From: Chimonanthus salicifolius
Lineage: Eukaryota > Streptophyta > Magnoliopsida > Laurales > Calycanthaceae
Assembly: GCA_013350335.1 (NCBI GenBank)
Contig: CM023539.1
Location: 18,998,223 to 19,062,222, forward strand
Direction of reading: 5' to 3'
DNA length: 64,000 bases
Part shown: piece after piece, positions 11,888-22,375 of the stretch
How positions within the stretch are numbered: the stretch's first letter is position 1
Layout of the letters: each line of letters begins with the position of its first letter
The notes under the pieces: generated by a model
Databases searched by the model: none
Seen by the model: the letters and a program-made list of their open reading frames with translations, nothing else
What the model was told of the DNA's origin: nothing
Program-made: the position numbers and the translations under genes

Positions 11888-12832
11888 TCCAAACTAAGCT
11901 ACAACTCCAAGTAAGAGACCACCAAAACAGAGGGGCTTATCCAATTCCACAAATGATTAGATTTAACATCAAACATGGCTAAGTATGGTTGTTTGGTATA
12001 AGGTTATGGCAAAATCAGCATGGGACAGCAATGAATTAGGGTAAAAAGGGGTGAAGAACAGCAGTAGAAAGGTTAAAGGGGGTTAAGAAGGGGCTGGATT
12101 TTGGGACGGCAGCAAGGGAAGGTTTGTATGGGTTAATGGCAGCAGGAGGAAGGTCCATGAAGGGGTGGCGACAGGTAATGAAGGTCTAAGGGGTTGGTGA
12201 TAGTAGATCTGGGGCTAAGGGAAGTGGTTTTGGGATTAGGACAGATTGCAGAAGTAAGAAGTAGGGGCTGAGACAGCAGGGTATGGGTTTAGGGAGGGCA
12301 GCAGCTAGATGGGAGACTGGTGGGGGAGGCAACAAGGCTGGGAGGGTTCTAGGAGGGTTATGGCAGCAGTAAGGAATGGTTAGAGGGGTCATGGCAGCAA
12401 AGAGGGATAGTTCTAGGTTGTTTTGGGGGTGGCGAAAAGTAAAGGGAACGTATGGGGTGGCGACGAAGGCTAGGGAGTACAAGAGGGGCGGCAGAAATAG
12501 GGGAAAACAAGGGAGGGATGTTGCAGAGAGGGTATGGCAGCAGCAGAAAGAAAAAAAGAAAAGAGAGAGAAGAGAGATAGAAGAAAGAGAAGAGGAAGGA
12601 GGAAAAGGAAGTAGTACCTAGACAAAGAGGGCTTCTCACTCGTCTCCCTGTCGCTTGTCGTGGCTTCTCACCGATTCGGCTGCTGCTTCCTTTCTTCCTT
12701 CGTCTTCTTTCCACTCTTTTCTTTCTTCAATCGTCCAATCTGTCTTCCTTTAGGGCAACTAGCAATTAAAAACTTAAGATGGCTGGGCTGGGCTCAAAAC
12801 TGGGCCAAGGCCCAGTTGGCTGTTCCGCATCA

Positions 12833-13199
12833 AACACCCACCATTACTTTTGGAAAATTACCTCAGATCACGAGGCATTTTCATTCAACACCACTCCAAC
12901 ATAACTTAGCAAAAAGATGCCAATTATTTTGTGTCAACCTGCATATACCCAAGCTTCCATTTTTCTTAATTTCACCATTTCCTCACATTGAGTAGATGAA
13001 ACTACATTTTTCCCCCTTTCCCCCTCCCATATGAATCACTTTTACTTTTCCTAGTCAATCCACCACGCTATTTGGGATTTTAATATTAGACACTAAAAAG
13101 GGAAAGCTAGATATAGTCAATTCAGTTAAGGAAATAATCCTAATGATAAAAATGTTCACCCCCAAAATGCTAGCCTTCTTACATCATTGGATCCCACAT
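12833..13199. other. Unassigned, no gene seen
   Basis: Moderately AT-rich sequence following the TSD of the solo LTR. No ORF, repeat or motif could be supported. It may be continuous with the LINE relic to the right. Confidence 0.4.
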
Positions 13200-13690
13200 T
13201 ACACTGAACTTGGATTTGCCCTTACATGAGGCTAAAATTTATAGCATAGGCAATCTGCATGCCTCATAATTGATCTCTCTAGCAGCACTCTCCATCATTT
13301 CTAAAACTAAACATCCACAATCATTTGACTTTACTTAAATTTTACCTTGAAACCTAGCACTACCAAGAAAAAGGAACAATATGTTTCAAATCTGACATCG
13401 TCCATTGAAGAATCGATAAGAGCAATTTCTCTACACTAAACAAATGGTACCAATCCATGCTTCTACAACTTTGAAACTGTTGCTAACATTTGACAATTTT
13501 GTTTAGAACATAAACTCATTCAACCCTTCTACTACAACAGTGATGAGAAAGGGAGATAAAGGATTGTGTTGCCTTAGGTCCCTTAAAACCTTAAAGAGAG
13601 GAGTTGCAGAGTCCTTCACCAACTTGAAAAAGATAATGATGCCATTCATTCCACAATTTGTTTTCTCCATGGCTACATTTTGATAAGGAA
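13200..13690 (-). pseudogene. LINE (L1-type) reverse transcriptase fragment
   Basis: The minus-strand reading contains FKVLRDLRQHNPLSPFLIT followed by VVVEGLNEF. This is the conserved L1 RT segment normally read as LRQGDPLSPFLF..V.EGLN (QG changed here to QH, GD to N). Downstream, NILFLFLVVLGFKVKFK resembles the later ..LF...SGLKVNF.K motif. Several in-frame stops and probable frameshifts are present, and the YADD box is not readable. It is a decayed internal piece of an RT domain, with no endonuclease or poly-A tail seen. Confidence 0.65.
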
Positions 13691-13734
13691 AAATTTTAGG
13701 AGGTTTCTACCAGCCCTAGGGTAGTAGAAAATTT

Positions 13735-13897
13735 TAGTAGGAAAGTAGAGAATGGTTTCTCCTAAAGAGTGGTAGAAACCAACCACCTTGAAGTAAGGGG
13801 AAAGTGATGATTTGGTATGATGTCATCCCAATACTATTTTTTCTGCTAAGAAATTACAAAATAGGTTACTCAAGGAGAATCCCCTACTTTCTCCTAT
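13735..13897. repeat. MITE-like inverted repeat
   Basis: The left arm TAGTAGGAAAGTAGAGAATG and the right arm, whose reverse complement reads AATAGGAGAAAGTAGGGGAT, are similar over about 25 bases and enclose roughly 110 bases. The size fits a MITE, but no clear TSD was found. A related phrase (GGTTTCTACC / GGTAGAAACC) occurs just outside and inside. Tentative. Confidence 0.35.
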
Positions 13898-14559
13898 TTT
13901 CTTTCAATCCCAATGGACTACTTCCATCATTAAAACCCATTCTACACAACATATAATCCACAAAATGCAATTCAACAAGATCACATGCTCTTTTCTTTTT
14001 TTCAATATGATTTATTGCTTCTTCTATATCAATTTTGAATAAAATACCAGTCTAGTTTATATATCAACTGCCATCATACCCATCCAAAGTTTGTCTATAG
14101 TTCATAAATGAACATTGAAAAGGGCCAACAATCACAAACACCATGTTACCAATTTTGTTTTATAATGCTTGGCAAGCAACTTCCATCTTGTGTTAATGTT
14201 GATGCTAATGACTATTTTTCAAATTTCAATCATTCACAAAGTACATTTTCCCCAATTAAGGTGCAAAAGGTTACATATGTCCTATCCCCATTCATGGTCT
14301 TGAATCATTATCTCACCAAGTTATTCATCCAATAAATATGGGGTTAGCATTCATAATTGGATTTGGCAAAATGTTTTTCATAAGTCGACTGCCTATCCAA
14401 CACTCATGGGACTTGAATCCACAACCTTAGGATGCAACAATACACCAATAACATATGTACGATTCATGGTCTTGGATGTATATGAAAAATGGGATGGAGT
14501 CTAATGTTAGCCCTAAAGAGGGTTCACAATAATTAATCTATCATACACGTGACGAAAAC
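13898..14559. other. Unassigned, no gene seen
   Basis: AT-rich non-coding DNA up to the TSD of the next solo LTR. The open stretch at 14108-14335 has no recognisable motif and is not called. Confidence 0.5.
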
Positions 14560-14564
14560 ATATC

Positions 14565-15547
14565 TGATGCGGAGCATATATTGCAGATTCCATATAGTAG
14601 TTGCTTTCCATAGTTAATAGTTGCTGTATTTATTTTTTCTTTTAGGTTGGTTTACGTTAGTTTTTATTTTGTTTATTGCTTTATTTAGTTAATGTTTTAT
14701 TTTAAGAAAGGAAGAGTTCTATATAAGTTGTAGCATCCTTGAGGCAAGGACAGATTGAATGAATTAAGATTTGGAAATTTCGAGCATACCTCTATGCACG
14801 GCATGTATGGTGAGAAGCCAAGGGCGTGAAGCCATCATCCTTTTCCAGGTACTTCTATCTTTCTTCTATCTTCTCTCTCTTTCTTCTCCTTCCTCTATTC
14901 TAGACAACTAGCCGAAATTCCTATTGTTGCTGCCCCTTTCTTTAGGCATGATCTGCCACTATCAGCCACTCCAAACGCATCCTAACTTCCGCCAGTCCCC
15001 ACTATTGTTAGATCTGTCATCGCCAACTTTCTATAGCCTCTCATCTCTTTGCTGCAACCTGTCCTAAACCCAGATTTGCTGCCGCCTGCGAATCCTACCT
15101 TCTTCCTCTCCTTTTCTTCCATACCCTTTCCGCAGCCAATTCCTGAATACCCTCGTCCTGCCCGCCATGCCCTTCCAAGCCAGCCAATCGTATTCCTTGG
15201 ACTTTAGAAGCCTAAGTTATATCATGCATAAATCATTCGCCCAGTCCTATTCTTTTCATTCAGCCCATCCATAACCCACATAACTCCTATTTTATTATTT
15301 AAAATCATGTGACATCTCATTTAAGTATATATGCATATTTCGTTCAAAATCATGGCCCCTATTTGTTTACATCACATTCTAGGCTATGCATAATTATTTG
15401 TGATAAATTTATATTCTTGAATATTAGTATTAATTGATTGCTTAATTTCAGCCCATTTAGTTTTAGGGTGCATTATTTTCATCCCCTTTAATCTTTAGGG
15501 GCCTACATTTAGGCATTTAGGGTTACCCTATCCTTTGTCCTGCATCA
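14565..15547 (+). mobile_element. Solo LTR (TGATGC family) with TSD ATATC
   Basis: A 983-bp LTR with ends TGATGCGGAG and GTCCTGCATCA, flanked by ATATC at 14560-14564 and 15548-15552. Same family as the minus-strand LTR at 11057-12832. It has a TATA box at 14720, a C/T-rich leader-like stretch from about 14850 to 15150, and no PBS or PPT, so it is a solo LTR. Confidence 0.9.
14720..14727 (+). promoter_or_regulatory. LTR TATA box
   Basis: TATATAAG lies about 155 bases into the solo LTR. The downstream C/T-rich stretch is consistent with a transcribed leader. It marks the LTR's plus orientation. Confidence 0.6.
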
Positions 15548-15714
15548 ATATCACCACCACAAAAATTCTTCAAACCCAAACTTGTGCCCAGCCCATTTCA
15601 AACAAAGCTACATGTCACAGATCAATCACCCGAGACCAACAACTCAACCAGATTTGTTCGTAGAAGACCCAAGAAGAAATCCAAGAGGTTCAAATAAGAA
15701 TCCGGAACAATGCA

Positions 15715-15917
15715 GAAGGTTCCGGAGAGTTCAAGAAGATTTTAAAAGGTTCTAGAGTTGAGTGGAGTTTTTTAGAATAACCTAGAATAGTGTAGAAGTT
15801 TCTAGAGTTGTACAGAAGATTCTAAAACTCTATGGAAGAGTTTAGAAGTATTTAGAATATTGTAGAACTCTATAGAAGTGTGTAGAGTCTTATAGAAGTG
15901 TATGGAAGAATGTAGAA
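15715..15917 (+). promoter_or_regulatory. 10-bp-phased GAA/TTC array (heat-shock-element-like)
   Basis: A purine-rich trinucleotide, almost always GAA (GAG or AAA at a few steps), occurs at exactly every tenth base from 15715 to 15915, which is 21 consecutive steps. In the first part TTC falls midway between them (15720, 15730, 15750, 15800, 15820), giving runs of the form GAAnnTTCnnGAGnnTTC, i.e. five-base alternating units as in heat-shock elements. A TATA box follows 130 bases downstream. The 3' LTR keeps the same phasing from 18231. Binding by a heat-shock factor is inferred; a plain 10-bp minisatellite is the alternative. Confidence 0.6.
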
Positions 15918-16047
15918 AGGTGTGGTAGTTGCAGAGATGCTTAGAATATTCTAGTGTGTCTAGGAGAGTATGAAGATATGTATTGAGGCAACCATTTGAT
16001 TAATGCCACATGGCACAACCCTAGCCACAATTGGGCACGGCCTCAAC

Positions 16048-16056
16048 TATAAATAG
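16048..16056 (+). promoter_or_regulatory. LTR TATA box
   Basis: TATAAATAG lies about 315 bases before the LTR end. The 3' LTR copy reads TACAAATAG, so its core promoter is mutated. Confidence 0.65.
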
Positions 16057-16365
16057 AGATGGGGAGCTCATTTCCACCCAATCTACACAAGCTAGCCAAG
16101 GATTCTAGCATAGCATTGTGAGTTGAGAGTTTGTAGCCTTTGAGTTTTTCTTTATAATCTCCTTAGTTGTTCAATATAAAATAGTGTTTGTGTTGATCAC
16201 CTTGGTGTTTCATCTCCATTCATTCTTGTGTTTGTGTGATTGCTTCCGCATCTTGGTCCAAAGAGTGACCAAATCAGTTGTTAGGCTGACTCGCTTGACG
16301 ATGGAGTGATCGAGTGAGTGCCGCACAGGCTGAATCGCTAAAGGATTCCCTAACCCCGTGACAAG

Positions 16366-16378
16366 TGGTATCGAGAGC
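16366..16378 (+). promoter_or_regulatory. Primer-binding site
   Basis: TGGTATCGAGAGC begins two bases after the LTR end. It is a one-base-insertion variant of the tRNA-Met PBS TGGTATCAGAGC. Confidence 0.75.
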
Positions 16379-16407
16379 AGGTTCGACCGCACTGCGTGAG
16401 AAAGGAG

Positions 16408-17460
16408 ATGGCGTCTGAAAGAGACAACACCATGACCGAGGAGCAAGGGAAGAAAGGTAAGAAGCCCCCTCACACTGAAAGATCGCATGAACTTTGGTCG
16501 GTTAACCCCACGCTTGAGCAGGAACACGTGGAAGACCAAGTAGCTGCAAGCACGGTGGAGAAGAAACTGAATAAACTCATCAAAACCGAGTGCAACAAAG
16601 TGAGAGAGGAGTTCTCATCCCAACTAGAGGAGATGAAACAGGACTTCTCATCTCAAATGGAAGCAATGAAAGTCCAGATCGAGGACTTGACAGAGATGGT
16701 CAAGGTCATGCTACAGGGACAGAAAGACATGGACGATCTCCGTACCAAGGTATGCATCCTTGAAAAAGTTGTCGTTGATGGAGTCAATGTGAGGGATGAA
16801 CCAAGGAGGCGAATCCCTGACCCTGAAATTTATGGCGGTGCCCGTGACTCCAAAGAGTTGGAGAACTTCATATGACAACTTGAACACTATTCAAGGCCGC
16901 CAAAATAGATGATGAGGCGAAGATCGACACTGCGATCATGTACCTCACTGATGATGCCATGCTCTGGTGGAGACGAAGGCATGGTGACATTGAGAAGGGC
17001 TTGTGTACGATCGACTCTTGGGACGACTTCAAAAAAGAGTTGAAGTCACAATTGCCAGAGAACGTTGAGTATACCGCCAGGAAGAAGCTAAGGAAGCTCA
17101 AACACACCAGCTCAATTCAGGAGTATGTGCGTGAGCTCACTGCTCTTATGCTGGATATCACGAAGATGACCAACGAAGACCGGGTGTTCTACTTCATGGA
17201 AGGTCTGCAACCCTGGGCTAAGAGGGACTACAAAGGCTTGGAGTGTCCGATCTCGTTTCAGCCATTGCAGCTGCTGAGAAGCTACCCGAGACGACTCCAA
17301 GGTCTCATTTTCCCAAGAAGGAGAGACCCCCTCCCAAGACCACAAAGGAGAACAATGGAGGAGAGAGGGATGATAGAAGAAGAGATAGCTCATGGGGAAA
17401 GAAACCCTATGATGATCGAGAGAAGAGTGACACTTCAATATGGAAGTGTCACCTGTGATC
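16408..17460 (+). pseudogene. Broken Ty3/gypsy-type gag
   Basis: The likely start is the Met of MASERDNTM at 16408; an in-frame Met four codons upstream is also possible. The order is: charged N-terminus with a coiled coil (about 16540-16780, KKLNKLIKTE...QMEAMKVQ), the retrotransposon gag capsid core (DPEIYGGARDSKELENFI, then MYLTDDAMLWWRRRHGD and WDDFKKELKSQL), a linker ending AIAAAEKLPET, a basic Arg/Lys/Pro-rich stretch, and a CCHC zinc knuckle near 17445-17490. Lesions are a TGA at 16873-16875 in place of a Trp codon, a one-base deletion near 16890, a frame change near 17240, and loss of two bases inside the knuckle near 17455, which separates its cysteines into two frames. The capsid core itself is otherwise well conserved. 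Confidence 0.85.
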
Positions 17461-18125
17461 AAGTAGGGCATCGACCGAAGGATTGCCCAAAGAAGAAGCA
17501 CATCACTTCTCTAATCCTCAGGGAAGAGGAGAAGACAAGAGAGAAGGATGAACATGATGGTGGTGATCAACTCCAGATCGGATCCTTGCAACTCCTCAAC
17601 ACCATGGAAGGATGGAGAGCTAAGAACCAAGGTAAAAACTTGATGTTCGTTGATGCTCAAATCAAAGGAAAAACCATCTCTACTTTGGTTGATACTGGGG
17701 ACACTCACAACTTTATGGCGGAGAGGATGGCGAATGAGTTGGATCTCAAGTATAAAAGAGACGATGAATGGCACATGAAAGTCGCCAACTCCCAAGCACA
17801 GCACATATGCGGGACGGCAAAAAAGTCAAGATACGGGTTTGTGAATGGCAAGGACAGATTGACATCACGGTTGTGAAGCTGGAAGACTACGACTTTATCT
17901 TGGGGCTAAACTTCATGAGGCAAGCGCAAGTGGGCGTGTCTCCACAGCAACGAGTTCTCTACATCTACGACCCAAGGAAGCCATGCGTAATCCCATGCAA
18001 AGGAGCAACACCACCAAGTCAAGTACCTACCATGATGCAACTGATCCAAGGAAATCTCAGTGGCAAGGGCAACATATCTACACCAGTGACGAACGAGGAC
18101 GTTCGCAGAGTTCAGTGGCGGAGCA
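17461..18125 (+). pseudogene. Broken retropepsin-like aspartic protease
   Basis: Continues from the second half of the gag zinc knuckle (GHRPKDCPKKK). The catalytic motif is TLVDTGDTHNF near 17687; family members usually read DTGATHNF, so Ala to Asp is a change beside the active site. A frameshift near 17805 leads into VVKLEDYDFILGLNFMRQAQ, the conserved flap/ILG segment. The frame then runs to the 3' LTR with no RT following. GGCGGAGCA before 18126 may be a degenerate PPT. It would process gag if intact but is non-functional here. Confidence 0.8.
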
Positions 18126-18879
18126 TGTCACGAATCAATCACCCGAGACCCGCAACTCAACCGGATCTGTTCGTAGAAGAAGACCCAAGAAGAAATCCAA
18201 GAGGTTCAAATAAGAATCCGGAACAATGCAAAAGGTTCTGGAGGATTCAAGAAGATTTTACAAGGTTCTAGAGTTGAGTGGAGTTTTTTAGAATAACCTA
18301 GAATAGTGTAGAAGTTTCTAGAGTTGTATAAAAGATTCTAGAACTCTATGGAAGAGTTTAGAAGTATTTAGAATATTGTAGAACTCTATAGAAGTATGTA
18401 CAGTCTTATAGAAGTATATGGAAGAATGTAGAAAGGTGTGGTAGTTGCAGAGATGCTTAGAATATTCTAGTGTGTCTAGGAGAGAGTGAAAATATTTATT
18501 GAGGCAACCATTGGATTAATGCCATATGGCACAACCCTAGCCACAATTGGGCACGGCCTCAACTACAAATAGAGATGGGGAGCCCATTTCCTCCCGATCT
18601 ACACAAGCTAGCCAAGGATTCTAGCATAGCATTGTGAGTTGAGAGCTTTTAGCCTTTGAGTGTTTCTTTATAATCTCCTTAGTTGTTCAATATAAGATAG
18701 TGTTTGTGTTGATCACCTTGGTGTTTCATCTCCATTCATTCTTGTATTTGTGTGATTGTTTCCGCATCTTGGTCCAAAGAGTGACCAAATCAGTTGTTAC
18801 GCTGACTCGCTTGATGGCGGAGTGATCGAGTGAGTGCCGCACAGGCTGAATCGCTAAAGGATTACCTAATCCCGTGACA
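18126..18879 (+). mobile_element. 3' LTR of gag-protease element
   Basis: A 754-bp copy of the 5' LTR starting TGTCACGAATC and ending CCCGTGACA. It contains the phased GAA array from 18231 and a mutated TATA (TACAAATAG). Followed by TACA of the TSD. Confidence 0.9.
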
Positions 18880-18883
18880 TACA

Positions 18884-19194
18884 GCCTAATTCGGTTCAAC
18901 TGACTTGCTGACAAAAATAACTAAGTGAAAAGGCCTCTAAATGAAACAGCTCTACTTTAAGAAGATAAAGAATCCTAACCATTTTTTGAGGTGTATTTTG
19001 TCTTCAACCAATAAATGGTTGACCACAGGTGATTTTTATTGAGGGTATACATTTGATTGATCGTGGGAGTTCCTGTATCGATGGCTAACAAATATATAGT
19101 ACTTCCAAATGTAGCCCAAGGTAGCGATCCAATTGAACTACCTAGGAACCACACATGCAATACTGAGACGTATTCAAAATCAACCAAATGTGCT
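18884..19194. other. Unassigned, no gene seen
   Basis: Sequence flanking the TR-GAG-like element on the right. Short open frames only; nothing recognised. Confidence 0.4.
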
Positions 19195-20187
19195 CCAGTC
19201 TAAGAGGAATGCTATACATACCATGAAGGAAAAAGTAGTCACAAAGTTCTAGTATGTGCAATTGAAAGAAATAAACACATTGCAAACCACAATTGGTATG
19301 AAATGAACTTAGCAGTCCAATTCAACTAAGTAAAAAACACAATGCAAAACTTTATTAAATTCAATCAACACAAAACAATACTAGCCTCAAGTGGTAACCA
19401 CTTACAAAAGTTAACTAGGCATCCCACACTTGGGAACCGCTTTCCCATACTTGGGACTTTGACTCGACCTTAGCCTTTGCTACGAGAATTCGACCACCTT
19501 GGATGCCTTTGTTGTGTCTATCCAATGCCTCCTTATATAGGTTTTCAAGTAGGTGGAAAATAACCCTAGTTGGCTCAATCAACCAATCATGAGAGTTCCA
19601 TGGTGTAGTTGGTCTGTAGTTGGTCTTTGAGTCCTTGGTAGCTTGAAATTCAAAACCATGCCGGAGTTGTGAAGTCCACACGTAGGAGTCCGCCATGAAG
19701 AGTTCCACACATTTAAGGAGAGTGAAGTCGACCACGGGTAGGTTTTAACACGTTCACTAAAACAATCATAACTCGGGCTACGTATATCTGAATTGCGCAA
19801 ACTTGGGCTTGTTGGAAAGTTCATTGATCAGCTTTTGTACGAAACAAATTTCATCAAAATCCAATCTCGTTTGATATCCCAATTATGTCTGCAAATTTGT
19901 TGTATTTTCTGCCAATGAGAGAAGTTACTGAATTTTAGCTAAAGCACATCCTATCTAGCTTCACTCGAATTCCATATTAAAGTTAGGGTTTTGGCCAAGC
20001 TACCTTCCTCAAGTTGGATCCATTAAGTTCTAAAGAGGGTCCTCGGCCCATTTGTGGGGTCCACATGCACCGAACCTACCAATTCGGAGCTTGGACTCGC
20101 TAGTTTCACCCTACATTTGCCATGATCGAATACAAGCTTTCTTCTATTTCATTTCCTGGTTCGATGGCCTCATCACTTCCCAACAAA
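19195..20187 (-). mobile_element. Probable minus-strand LTR fragment
   Basis: On the minus strand a candidate start TGTTGGGAAG (20187) is followed by a long non-coding stretch, then a TATA box CTATATAAGG at 19540-19531 and a transcribed-looking leader. A minus-strand open stretch at 19415-19735 spans the TATA region and has no family motif. The layout suggests an LTR, but the 3' boundary, partner LTR and TSD were not found. Confidence 0.4.
19531..19540 (-). promoter_or_regulatory. Candidate TATA box, minus strand
   Basis: CCTTATATAG on the plus strand reads CTATATAAGG on the minus strand, within the putative LTR. Confidence 0.4.
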
Positions 20188-22126
20188 AGAAACTTTATAT
20201 ATGAGAAAAAAATTGATTGCAATTTCAAAAAGTATGACAAACCACAGAGCATACTTTGTAAAAAAAGAATTAGCGAAAATATTAAGGCAACATCATAAAC
20301 TAGGCTCTCCATATCAGATCAAACAAACAGTAAGACATGTTAAAAAGGGTAAAAATTATCAATCCACGCCCTCTATAAAAAAATAATTAACATGATATAA
20401 AGAAAAATGAGAGAAAAGGAAAAAAGAAGAAACACCTGATCGCATTTCTTCATATCCCTATGCCCATCAACAAAAGGGAAATCCAACACTTAATAACACG
20501 ACCGGCAATACAAAAGTAGCACGTTTATTTCTTTTGATATCCTGGTCAGCTTTGAGCCTCAGCTATGTTTCTTTCAAAATCACGCAATTGATGCGTTTCT
20601 CTTAATTGCGAATCGTCCAAAGCTCCTAGCAAAAGCAAGAGAGGATGATACCGAGTCCACCCGGTGGATCCCGTCGCCGATATAGGAGGGTGGGGTGGCA
20701 GGAGGGAAGACCCGGTTGGCGCCGACCCGAATCTCAGATGGGACTGGGAAGCTGGAATCTGGAAAATGGAAGAAAAAGCCTACGCCTCTCGAATCGGTAT
20801 GGAAGGGAGGATCGATTAGAACCGCGATTACGCTTTTATATTATATATATTACATATAATATAATATTAAGTAAAATAATTTTTATAAATAATATTAATA
20901 TAAATATTATAAATAATATTTAAATAATATATGAAAATGGTGAAAGATATATGATAGTAATGGTAAGAAATCATTATATTTTAAATATATATTAATTTTT
21001 TAATATTATTTTTTAATATTTTGAAGGGAAAAATTTAAATTCTATGAGCCACGGTTTATATTTTGCAGTTTTATCAGCAAAACCGCATAAAACCATAGCT
21101 CTAACCGATTTTTTAAGGTTTTGACAGAAAATGATTTTTAAGCCTTGATCGAACCGTATTCATGGTGATTCCAGTCGAACCGTCGATTCAACCGTAATTC
21201 GGTCCGAATTTGATAACATTGGTTAGATTGATGAAAAATCAATTTCATCTTGTATTGACGGCCGTTGAATAGGGATCATTGATCTAAATATCAATAACCT
21301 ACAACTAGCCCAAGAAGCCCGTATTTTAAACACGGGCTCACTTTTAAATTATTTAGATAAAAATAATAATTAATTTATAAATAAATATTACAATTTTATA
21401 GATAGATTTCATTTATAATTTAAGTTTTAATGTAGGTCTTACATTATTGGTTAGACTATTACAATTATATAGAAACACGTTTTAATGGAATTTATAAGTG
21501 CAATCTTTCAAATGAATTTATTAAAGTGGACCTCGTATAATATATAAAAGTTTATGAAAATTTTATAATAGTTATTTATAAATTATTAAATATATAAAAA
21601 AGTCAAAATTTTGATATTTAATATATCAATGAGTCACAAGCATAATTTGCGAGAACCTTAAAATGTTATTCACAATCATTAATTAATCAAATGAGTATCG
21701 TCTAACTGCTATTTTTAAATTAGTTGAATTTGATTACGAAAAATGTCCTTCAACCCTAAATTTTGGTAATAAAGATGTACAAAACCCTAAATATGATATT
21801 GTAGAATTTAGCGGCAGATTGATTCTATATGCTAATTGATATTTAATTTTTAAACATTCCAACATAAAGTTGATAAAGTTTAAATGAGCAATATATCTTC
21901 GGGTGTGATATTTGCAAAATGGTAAGAGCAATTGGGTGGGTAAATTTTAACGAATCTTAACTTTCTAACTTCTTGTTAATGGTTTTTGAGAATTTTAATG
22001 TTATAAGCTACTCATTTTTCATATTGAATCACCTTGTAGTTCAAGCTAGCCTCCATGCACATTTTACACATCATCATCCCATGATTTTTGCAACCTAAAA
22101 CCCCTCTATGCACTTAGACTAAAAAA
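20188..22126. other. AT-rich non-coding DNA with one GC-rich island
   Basis: No supported gene. 20440-20830 is conspicuously GC-richer than its surroundings and contains CpG-containing phrases (GTCGCCGATA, GGCGCCGACC); it may be a decayed gene 5' end or a transposon end. 20830-21010 is almost pure A/T. AGCCCGT at 21316 and ACGGGCT at 21332 form a 7-bp hairpin. 21100-21215 has AACCG/CGGTT-rich phrases that look like a transposon terminus but could not be paired. Confidence 0.4.
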
Positions 22127-22375
22127 TGGATGTAGGTTGGCTAACCGAATCAGTATATATCTTTTGTTCTTGTGCTTGTGGTGTTAGAGCTAATTCCTTG
22201 TGTTGATTGCTTAATCACATTTGCTAACACACACGCTTGATTGTTATATCCGCTACACTTAATTTATCAATCAAGTAATTTTTAAAAGGACCAACGATTT
22301 TTAGATTGTCCTATTCACCCCCCCTCTAGGGACAATCACGGTCCTTGTTCTAGCACCCAAGGGAGGGAACTTTCA
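22127..22375 (+). mobile_element. 3'-end fragment of copia LTR
   Basis: Matches about 25558-25805 of the Sirevirus-like 5' LTR (GGATGTAGGTTGG.., ..CCCCTCTAGGG.., ..GGGAACTTTCA) and ends at the LTR terminus. No PBS follows, so it is the tail of a 3' or solo LTR truncated on its left. Confidence 0.8.

Larger units (their letters stand above)
11057..12832 (-). mobile_element. Solo LTR (TGATGC family) with TSD AACAC
   Basis: Ends read AGATGC (TGATGC with one change) and GCATCA, and AACAC at 11052-11056 is repeated at 12833-12837. The left end matches, in reverse, the right end of the solo LTR at 14565-15547 (GGATAGGGTAACCCTAAATG). Removing the inserted transposon at 11261-11887 leaves about 1150 bp. 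The part at 12000-12740 is a G/A-rich stretch (C/T-rich in LTR sense), probably transcribed leader. Long open stretches there are low-complexity artefacts. Confidence 0.85.
15613..16363 (+). mobile_element. 5' LTR of gag-protease element
   Basis: A 751-bp direct repeat of 18126-18879, starting TGTCACAGATC and ending CCCGTGACA. It contains a 10-bp-phased GAA array (15715-15917) and a TATA box at 16048, and ends two bases before the PBS. Differences from the 3' LTR are scattered substitutions, so the insertion is not very recent. Confidence 0.9.
15613..18879 (+). mobile_element. Small gag-protease LTR retrotransposon (TR-GAG-like)
   Basis: A 3267-bp element with LTRs at 15613-16363 and 18126-18879, a PBS next to the 5' LTR and an internal region of only 1.76 kb. 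The internal region holds a gag and an aspartic protease, then stops. There is no reverse transcriptase, RNase H or integrase. The flanks share TACA (15609-15612 and 18880-18883), so the TSD is at least 4 bp. The gag type and retropepsin-like protease indicate a Ty3/gypsy origin. The layout matches terminal-repeat retrotransposons with a GAG domain (TR-GAG), which depend on an autonomous partner. All reading frames are now broken. Confidence 0.85.

Noticed and set aside
12358..12714. Minus-strand Ser/Pro/Phe-rich 118-codon open frame
   Set aside because: Low-complexity C/T-rich leader of a solo LTR; composition explains the open frame.
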